Shown here piece after piece: positions 1 through 4,938 of a DNA stretch of 5,761 nt (positions are counted from its first letter, which is position 1; every line of letters starts with the position of its first letter). Origin of the DNA: Spirochaetae bacterium HGW-Spirochaetae-7 (GTDB taxonomy: Bacteria > Spirochaetota > Spirochaetia > Treponematales > UBA12059). The notes under the pieces are model-generated. The model was not told the DNA's origin. It was given only the letters and a program-made list of their open reading frames with translations, and searched no databases. A program made the translations under genes and the position numbers. The stretch is from positions 1 to 5,761 of the forward strand of contig PGXR01000187.1 of the NCBI GenBank assembly GCA_002839245.1. Reading direction: 5' to 3'.

Positions 1-954
1 GCCGCCGTATCCGCCCTGCTCCGCGAAGAAGGCGTTTCGGGCGACGAACTCGGCGCCGTAACCCAAGCCATGCTGGAAAGCGGCTCCTGGAAAGGCGCGG
101 CTTTCCGTTCCTACAATATTATGAGCCGTCCTGCCAGGCTCATCCCTGGCCGGAGAAACCCCTACGTGCAGTTCCTCGAGAGCGTCAAGGACAAGCTGGT
201 TTCCCTCGGCTTCGAGGAGTTCGACGGCGGCCTCGTCGAGACGGAATTCTGGAACGGCGACGCGCTGTTCATGCCTCAGTTCCACTCGGCGAGGGACATC
301 CACGACGTCTACTACCTGGCCGAGCCGACGAAGGCAAAGTCGATAGAGGAGCCGTACCTGACCCGCGTCGCGGCAACTCACGAGAACGGCGGCGCCACCG
401 GGTCGCGGGGATGGCGCTACGGATTCGACAGGGAGTTCACCAAACGGCTCGTGCTGCGGAGCCAGGGGACCGTGCTTTCAGCGCGCCAGCTGCCACGGGC
501 CGCGGTGCCGGGAAAGTATTTCGGCATAGCCCGCTGTTTCCGCTACGACAAGGTCGACGCGACCCACCTCTCGGATTTCTACCAGACTGAAGGCATCGTC
601 CTCGGCGAGGATGTCAACCTCAGGACATTGCTGGGATTCCTCGAGATGTTCGCCGTCGAGGTGGCCGGAGCCAAGGAAGTCAAATACGTTCCGGGGTATT
701 TCCCCTTCACCGAGCCGTCCGTCGAGGTGCACATCAAGCACCCGGTGCTCGGCTGGTTCGAGCTTGGCGGCGCCGGCATCTTCAGGCCGGAAGTCACAGA
801 ACCGCTGGGAGTCAGCGTGCCGGTACTCGCCTGGGGCATTGGCATCGACCGAATGGCGCTGATGGCGCTCGGCCTCAATGACCTCCGGGAGCTGTTCAGC
901 TACGATATCGAAAACGTGCGCCTGCGCCGGGCGCTGGTCAATGGAGAACGATGA
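1..954 (+). CDS. pheS: Phenylalanyl-tRNA synthetase alpha subunit, archaeal/spirochaetal type (5' end missing)
   Basis: This is the catalytic alpha subunit of the cytoplasmic alpha2-beta2 enzyme that activates phenylalanine with ATP and loads it on tRNA-Phe. The frame is open from base 1 to the TGA at 952-954, giving 317 visible residues. The ATG at 70 is internal, because in-frame sequence upstream of it is open and fits the family. Archaeal-type alpha subunits have about 500 residues, so roughly 200 N-terminal residues lie outside the window. Class II signatures are visible: FWNGDALFMPQFHSARDIHD near 250-306, the substrate-pocket strand LRSQGTVLSARQL at 454-492, motif 2 FRYDKVDATHLSDFYQTEG at 538-594, the WFELGGAGIFRPEV segment near 754-795, and motif 3 GIGIDRMAL at 835-861. 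The match is to the archaeal/eukaryotic branch rather than the usual bacterial PheS. The pocket motif reads RSQGT where I recall RTHT(S/T) in relatives. The gene overlaps pheT by 4 nt. The family call is very secure; the spirochaete assignment is inference. Confidence 0.95.
   Translation, partial: AAVSALLREEGVSGDELGAVTQAMLESGSWKGAAFRSYNIMSRPARLIPGRRNPYVQFLESVKDKLVSLGFEEFDGGLVETEFWNGDALFMPQFHSARDIHDVYYLAEPTKAKSIEEPYLTRVAATHENGGATGSRGWRYGFDREFTKRLVLRSQGTVLSARQLPRAAVPGKYFGIARCFRYDKVDATHLSDFYQTEGIVLGEDVNLRTLLGFLEMFAVEVAGAKEVKYVPGYFPFTEPSVEVHIKHPVLGWFELGGAGIFRPEVTEPLGVSVPVLAWGIGIDRMALMALGLNDLRELFSYDIENVRLRRALVNGER
943..946 (+). promoter_or_regulatory. Ribosome binding site for pheT, within the pheS end
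   Basis: GGAG lies 4 nt before the ATG at 951 and 7 nt before a second in-frame ATG at 954. The 7-nt spacing is closer to the usual optimum, so the second ATG may be the real start. The site lies inside the last codons of pheS, which fits translational coupling of the two subunits. Confidence 0.6.
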
Positions 955-2702
955 TGCCCAAGATAGAAGTTGACGAGAAGCTGTTCTTCAACCTGGTCGG
1001 CCGGACGATGGACGCAGCCGAACTGGAACCGGCCCTCGAGTTCGCCAAGGCGGAGCTCGACGGCTGGGACTTCGGCCCTGCCGGCAGCTCCGCCGTAGGC
1101 ACCGCCGGTCGGGTCATTAAGATAGAGCTCAACGACACCAACAGGCCCGACCTCTGGTCGACGGCCGGCATTGCGCGCCTGCTGCGCATACGCGACAAGG
1201 GCGTCATTCCTGACTATAAGTTCTTTTCCCGCGAAGGAGACGTGCGGCAGTCGGACTTCCGTGTCGTCGTCGACGCCTCCATACGCGAACTGCGCCCCTT
1301 CCTTGCCGGCTTCGTGATCTCGGGGAAGGCCATAGACGATGCCATGCTCAGGGACGCCATCCAGACGCAGGAGAAGCTGTGCTCCAACTACGGGCGCAAG
1401 CGCCGCTCGGTGTCCATGGGGATGTACCGCATCGACATGATCAAGTGGCCCGTCTCGTACAAGGCCGTCGACCCCGATTCCATCAGTTTCGTGCCGTTGC
1501 AGATGGAAGAAAGCCTCACGCTGCGCCGCATAGTCCTCGAACACCCGAAAGGCAAGGAATACGGCCACATCATCGCCGATTCTCCCGTGTATCCCATCCT
1601 GATGGACGCGGACGGCGGCGTGCTTTCTATGGCGCCTATCATCAATAGCGCGAGCATAGGGGCCGTCCAGGTAGGCGACAGGGATATCCTCGTCGAGTTC
1701 ACCGGCACCGACATTGCCGCCGTCAGTCTCTCGGCGAGCATCGTCGCCTGCGACTTCGCCGATGCCGGCTATGAAATACGCCCCTTGCGGGTCGACTACG
1801 CGTACGATACCCCGTTCGGCCGTTCGGTCACCTTCCCGTACTATTTCCAGACTGCCGCCTCGGTCGATGCCGGCCGCGTCACCAAGCTCCTGGGCGACAG
1901 CATCGGCCCGGAAAAGGTCGTAGAAGCCTTGGCTAGCATGGGCGTCCGCGCCGAGGCTCACGGGCAGCACGTCAAGGCCTGGCCGCCCGAGTACCGCGAC
2001 GATTTCCTGCACGGAGTCGACCTGGTCGAGGACGTGATGATAGGCAGGGGCATGGCGAGCTTTGCCCCCGAGCGGCCGAAGGATTTCACCATAGGCCGCC
2101 TGTCCCCGATAGAGCTGTTCACCCGCAAGGCCAAGGACGTCATGGTCGGCCTCGGGTACCAGGAGATGATATACAACTACCTGGGCTCGGGGAAAGATTA
2201 CATCGAGCGGATGAACGTCAGTCCGGAGAAAGTCATCAGGATCTCCAACCCGATGACCGAAAATTTCGAGTATGTACGACCGTCCATTTTGCCGGGACTC
2301 CTGCAGTCGGAGGCGGTGTCGAGCAAGGCTCCGTATCCTCACCGCATTTTCGAGGCGGGCAAGGTCGCCTTCCTCGACGAGACGCAGAATTACGGCACTT
2401 CGACGAGGCAACGTCTCGGACTCCTGTGCTCCCATCAGGAAGCGGACTACAACGAGCTTGCCGGCGTGGTTTCAGCGCTCCTGTATTACCTGGGCGACGA
2501 TTACGCCGTGGACGATTCCGTCGACCCCCGTTTCCTGCCCGGCAGGCAGGCAAGGATACTCGTGCGCGGCATGAACGTCGGCTGCTTCGGGGAGCTTCAT
2601 CCCGCGGTGCTCGAGAACTGGGGCATTTCGATGCCTTGCGTCGCGTGCGAAATCGACCTTGACTCGCTGCTCAAGGGTGACGGTGCGCCGCATGGATCTT
2701 GA
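951..2702 (+). CDS. pheT: Phenylalanyl-tRNA synthetase beta subunit, archaeal/spirochaetal type
   Basis: This is the beta subunit of PheRS. It supports tRNA binding and normally clears mischarged Tyr-tRNA-Phe through its B3/B4 editing domain. It has 583 residues, close to the archaeal/eukaryotic form and far below the roughly 800 of typical bacterial PheT. The N-terminal EMAP-like domain and the C-terminal ferredoxin-like anticodon domain are absent. In order: an N-terminal domain with NDTNRPDLWS (residues 61-70) and GIARLLRI; a B3/B4 domain at about 104-260 with RPFLAGFVISG (115-125), GRKRRSVSMGMYRID (148-162), a PIINSASIGAV loop (229-239) and TGTD (251-254); a B5 domain at about 295-367 ending in PPEYRDDF (345-352) and the acidic DLVEDVMIGRG (357-367); and a catalytic-like core to the end with SNPMTENFEYVRPSILPG (432-449). 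The start overlaps the pheS stop as ATGA. An alternative start is the adjacent ATG at 954. The loop at 232-236 departs from the INS(E/D)x(T/S) form I recall for archaeal and eukaryotic relatives. Confidence 0.95.
   Translation: MMPKIEVDEKLFFNLVGRTMDAAELEPALEFAKAELDGWDFGPAGSSAVGTAGRVIKIELNDTNRPDLWSTAGIARLLRIRDKGVIPDYKFFSREGDVRQSDFRVVVDASIRELRPFLAGFVISGKAIDDAMLRDAIQTQEKLCSNYGRKRRSVSMGMYRIDMIKWPVSYKAVDPDSISFVPLQMEESLTLRRIVLEHPKGKEYGHIIADSPVYPILMDADGGVLSMAPIINSASIGAVQVGDRDILVEFTGTDIAAVSLSASIVACDFADAGYEIRPLRVDYAYDTPFGRSVTFPYYFQTAASVDAGRVTKLLGDSIGPEKVVEALASMGVRAEAHGQHVKAWPPEYRDDFLHGVDLVEDVMIGRGMASFAPERPKDFTIGRLSPIELFTRKAKDVMVGLGYQEMIYNYLGSGKDYIERMNVSPEKVIRISNPMTENFEYVRPSILPGLLQSEAVSSKAPYPHRIFEAGKVAFLDETQNYGTSTRQRLGLLCSHQEADYNELAGVVSALLYYLGDDYAVDDSVDPRFLPGRQARILVRGMNVGCFGELHPAVLENWGISMPCVACEIDLDSLLKGDGAPHGS
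2673..2680 (+). promoter_or_regulatory. Ribosome binding site deciding the acyl-CoA synthetase start
   Basis: AAGGGTGA inside the 3' end of pheT resembles the Shine-Dalgarno consensus and ends 11 nt before the ATG at 2692. No comparable purine tract precedes the in-frame TTG at 2659, so the ATG is the better start. The spacing is rather long, so confidence is moderate. Confidence 0.45.
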
Positions 2703-4512
2703 AAAGCGCTATTCGCGACTGCCGGATAGGCTCTATTCCAATTTCGGGGAGATGTTCCGTGCCATATGCAGCGAGTTCCGCGACCTGCCCGCCATGCGCA
2801 TCCGCCTGGCTGACGGTGCGCCGTACACGGTCTGGACATACGCCGGCATGCGGGACGAATGCCTGGCGGTTGCCCGCTTCCTGGCTTCCCGCGGCCTTGG
2901 CCAAGGAGACCGCGTTGCCATCATCGGCGAGAACCGCCCCGAATGGTGCTTCGCGTACCTTGCGGCCGTCATTTCAGGCTTCGTCGTCGTCCCGGTGGAC
3001 GCGACCATCGATGCCCAGGGCCTGACGGGAATCCTCGAGGCTTCAAGGGCAAAGGCTCTTTTCCACTCGAACGCGATGGCCTCCAAAGTCGCCGAAGCCA
3101 TCAAGAAAAGGCCTGTCAAGGTGATCGTGGAGTTCGCGGCTCCCGCTGACCCTCCGGCCGACGCCAGAGAGCTCGTACCGGCCTTGTCCGGCGCCGTTTC
3201 CTGGGCCGATGCGCTGGCAGGTGAGCCGGCAGGAGCGGCAGCCGCGGAGGATGGTCTTCCGGCCGCTTCGGACATCGACGGAAATACAGCAGCGGTCATC
3301 ATCTATACTTCGGGGACTACCGGCCTCGCCAAGGGAATAGTCCTTAGCCACCGGGGCATCATCGCCAACATAAACGCCTCGATCCAGTCCCTGAACGTCG
3401 GATCCGACGATGTCTTCATAGCCGTGCTGCCGCTCCATCATACGTACGCCGCGACTTGCACTTTCCTCGCTCCGCTCGAGGCGGGAGGATCGCTGACCTT
3501 CGTTGAAAAGATAGTGCCGTCGGTGATATTGCGGCATGTCCGCGAGTCGGGTGTGACGCTTCTGATAGGCGTTCCCCTGTTGTTCGACAAGATAAAGCAG
3601 GGCATACGATCGGAAATCGACAAGCTGCACGGACCGGCGGCGCTGTTCGTCAAGTCGATGTCCGGACTGTCGTCGCTGTTCCTCAAGTTTCTCCACCTGC
3701 CTGCCGGCCGCGTGCTCCTCGGATTCCTGAGGGCCAAGGCCGGTATCGGGTCGGTCCGACTCGGTGTCGCGGGAGGAGGTCCCCTGGCGCTCGACACGGC
3801 CGAGTTCTTCGAGACGCTCGGCTTCAACCTGGTCCAGGGTTACGGGATGAGCGAGAACGGCCCCCTGATAGCGGTAAACCTCCCCGAATACAAGGACAAC
3901 CGCTCCGTCGGCCTGCCCGTCAAGCACACCTCCGTCCGTATCGCCGAGCAGGGTTCGGACGGCGTCGGCGAAATCCAGGTCAGGAGCCCTTCCCTGATGC
4001 TCGGCTATCTCGACGCTCCTGAGGCGACAGCGGTCGTCATGACTGCCGATGGCTGGCTCAGGACCGGCGACCTGGGCTATGTCGATGGCAGGGGCTTCAT
4101 CTTCATCACCGGCAGGTCAAAAAACATCATAGTCACCGAGGGCGGCAAGAACGTCTATCCCGAGGAAATCGAACTTCGCTTCGAAGGTTCACGGTGGATA
4201 AAGGAAGTCCTCGTACTCGGACGCAAGGTGGGCGGGCTCAAGACCGGCGAGCATGTCATAGCCGTCTGCGTCCCTGATTGGGACAGGATCGACGCAGGCC
4301 GTGACGGCCAGGACCGCGCTGCTTTCGCCGCCGACCGCGTGCGCGAGGAGATCCGCGCCATCAACAGGACGTTGCCGCCATTCATGAAGATAGTCGATCA
4401 CGTCATCCGCGATGACGAATTCGAAAAGACGAGCACCCGCAAGATCAGGCGATTCCTGTACGCCGGCTATGCCGAAACCAGGCCGGCTGGCCTCCGTGAG
4501 GCCGGCAGATGA
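2692..4512 (+). CDS. AMP-forming long-chain acyl-CoA synthetase (fatty-acid CoA ligase)
   Basis: This is an ANL-superfamily adenylating enzyme that converts a carboxylate, probably a long-chain fatty acid, plus ATP and CoA to acyl-CoA via acyl-AMP. It has 606 residues from the ATG at 2692. An in-frame TTG at 2659 would add 11 residues but lacks a ribosome binding site and extends the pheT overlap. Core motifs: the phosphate-binding loop YTSGTTGLAKG (205-215), GYGMSE (383-388) for adenine and ATP contacts, TGDLG (458-462) with Asp460 for ribose, TGRSKNIIVTEGGKNVYPEE (473-492) including the hinge and start of the mobile C-terminal domain, and EKTSTRKIRR (578-587) with Lys584 as the probable adenylation lysine. 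The region LGVAGGGPLALDTAEFFETL before GYGMSE resembles long-chain ligases (FadD/FAA1-like). An Ala/Pro-rich stretch at about 149-200 precedes the phosphate loop. No signal peptide or membrane span is evident; such enzymes are usually cytosolic or peripheral on the membrane. It overlaps pheT by 11 nt and the next gene by 4 nt. Substrate chain length cannot be read from the sequence. Confidence 0.9.
   Translation: MDLEKRYSRLPDRLYSNFGEMFRAICSEFRDLPAMRIRLADGAPYTVWTYAGMRDECLAVARFLASRGLGQGDRVAIIGENRPEWCFAYLAAVISGFVVVPVDATIDAQGLTGILEASRAKALFHSNAMASKVAEAIKKRPVKVIVEFAAPADPPADARELVPALSGAVSWADALAGEPAGAAAAEDGLPAASDIDGNTAAVIIYTSGTTGLAKGIVLSHRGIIANINASIQSLNVGSDDVFIAVLPLHHTYAATCTFLAPLEAGGSLTFVEKIVPSVILRHVRESGVTLLIGVPLLFDKIKQGIRSEIDKLHGPAALFVKSMSGLSSLFLKFLHLPAGRVLLGFLRAKAGIGSVRLGVAGGGPLALDTAEFFETLGFNLVQGYGMSENGPLIAVNLPEYKDNRSVGLPVKHTSVRIAEQGSDGVGEIQVRSPSLMLGYLDAPEATAVVMTADGWLRTGDLGYVDGRGFIFITGRSKNIIVTEGGKNVYPEEIELRFEGSRWIKEVLVLGRKVGGLKTGEHVIAVCVPDWDRIDAGRDGQDRAAFAADRVREEIRAINRTLPPFMKIVDHVIRDDEFEKTSTRKIRRFLYAGYAETRPAGLREAGR
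4496..4501 (+). promoter_or_regulatory. Weak ribosome binding site for the small membrane protein
   Basis: GTGAGG ends 7 nt before the ATG at 4509. It is only a partial match to the consensus, so re-initiation from the overlapping ATGA stop/start with the upstream gene may be the main way this gene is translated. Confidence 0.4.
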
Positions 4513-4808
4513 GCGCCGGGCTTGTCGCGCTGACCGTACGCTTCGTCGTCATGGCGATTGCGACGTTCCTGGCGATCGTCGTCTGGTCACGCCTTCGCGA
4601 TGCCGCATGGATGCTCATCGTGGTGGGCATCATTGCCGGCTACGCGGACATACTCTATTCGATGCTGCTTGAATTCGGCCTGGTCAGGGGAATCGACGAG
4701 TCACTGGGCGGGGGCGGAGTGCTTGGCTTCGTTTTCCCCAACTTGCCGTGGCTGTTCTTCTCGGCCGCCTTCATAACCATCATCGCCAGACATCGCCCGA
4801 GGGACTGA
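4509..4808 (+). CDS. Small three-span membrane protein of unknown function
   Basis: This 99-residue protein matches no family I recognise. Three hydrophobic segments are clear: about residues 3-26 (ending FLAIVVW), 34-55 (WMLIVVGIIAGYADILYSML) and 71-92 (VLGFVFPNLPWLFFSAAF and onward). The loop between spans 1 and 2 carries SRLRD and the C-terminus is RHRPRD, both basic. The loop between spans 2 and 3 (RGIDESLGGGG) is slightly acidic. The positive-inside rule therefore predicts N-out, C-in in the cytoplasmic membrane. There is no cleavable signal peptide and no catalytic motif. It starts within the stop of the acyl-CoA synthetase (ATGA at 4509-4512), so it is almost certainly co-translated with it. 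A membrane partner or accessory for that enzyme is a possibility based on position only. Its TGA stop is also the first bases of a 17-bp tandem repeat. Membrane-typical composition and tight coupling support a real gene. Confidence 0.75.
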   Translation: MSAGLVALTVRFVVMAIATFLAIVVWSRLRDAAWMLIVVGIIAGYADILYSMLLEFGLVRGIDESLGGGGVLGFVFPNLPWLFFSAAFITIIARHRPRD

Positions 4809-4901
4809 AAGCGGCGTCGCCTTCAAAGCGGCGTCGCCTTGAAAGCGGCGTCGCCTTGAAAGCGGCGTCGCCTTGAAAGCGGCGTCGCCTTGAAAGCGGC
4901 G
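4807..4901 (+). repeat. 17-bp tandem repeat array (5 full copies plus 10 nt)
   Basis: The unit GAAAGCGGCGTCGCCTT repeats head to tail at 4807-4823, 4824-4840, 4841-4857, 4858-4874 and 4875-4891, with a partial copy at 4892-4901. The only difference among the five full copies is C for G at 4824. The first unit begins inside the TGA stop (4806-4808) of the membrane protein gene. Each unit contains the dyad GGCG-T-CGCC, and neighbouring units can pair as CGCC/GGCG across an 8-nt loop (for example 4852-4855 with 4864-4867), so transcripts could fold into several alternative short GC hairpins. The near identity of copies suggests recent expansion by slippage, so copy number may vary between strains. 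There is no U-tract, so this is not a standard intrinsic terminator. Because 17 is not divisible by three, successive units shift the reading frame. Confidence 0.95.
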
Positions 4902-4906
4902 GTGCG

Positions 4907-4916
4907 CGCGGCCGCG
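4907..4916. repeat. Perfect 10-bp GC palindrome
   Basis: CGCGGCCGCG is fully self-complementary and sits between the repeat array and the ribosome binding site of the downstream gene. In a GC-rich spacer this may be chance. With no loop it would form only a poor RNA hairpin, so a cis-acting DNA site or nothing at all are the alternatives. Confidence 0.3.
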
Positions 4917-4926
4917 TCTCCAGGGC

Positions 4927-4933
4927 GGAGGTG
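4927..4933 (+). promoter_or_regulatory. Strong ribosome binding site for yifB/comM
   Basis: GGAGGTG is a near-perfect Shine-Dalgarno sequence with 5 nt between it and the ATG at 4939 (7 nt from GGAGG). It fixes the start and indicates independent initiation, unlike the coupled starts of the upstream genes. No convincing -10/-35 pair is visible in 4809-4926, so it is unclear whether this gene has its own promoter or is read through from upstream. Confidence 0.8.
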
Positions 4934-4938
4934 CGGCC

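Noticed and set aside
70..72. ATG at 70 as the true start of pheS
   Set aside because: The same frame is open from base 1, no ribosome binding site precedes this ATG, and archaeal-type PheS needs about 200 more N-terminal residues.
900..2435. A 511-codon open frame on the minus strand opposite pheT
   Set aside because: It lies wholly over a well-supported conserved gene. Its product is low in motifs and rich in His, Arg, Asp and Gly. Long antisense frames are common in GC-rich coding DNA because stop codons are rare opposite GC-rich third positions.
2659..2691. TTG at 2659 as start of the acyl-CoA synthetase
   Set aside because: It lacks an upstream Shine-Dalgarno sequence and adds a basic 11-residue extension not typical of the family; the ATG at 2692 is preceded by AAGGGTGA.
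3043..3927. Minus-strand open frame of 294 codons opposite the acyl-CoA synthetase (also one at 2733-3302)
   Set aside because: No recognisable domain or ribosome binding site, and complete overlap with a conserved gene whose catalytic motifs are intact.
4807..4901. CRISPR array
   Set aside because: The units are directly adjacent with no unique spacers and are only 17 bp long, so this is a simple tandem repeat.
4839..4926. Promoter for yifB/comM using the TTGAAA hexamer present at repeat junctions as a -35 box
   Set aside because: TTGAAA recurs every 17 bp in the later copies, but no -10-like AT-rich hexamer follows at a suitable distance; the downstream sequence is almost entirely G and C.
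4807..4926. Intrinsic transcription terminator at the operon end
   Set aside because: Short GC hairpins can form in the repeats, but there is no run of T after any of them.
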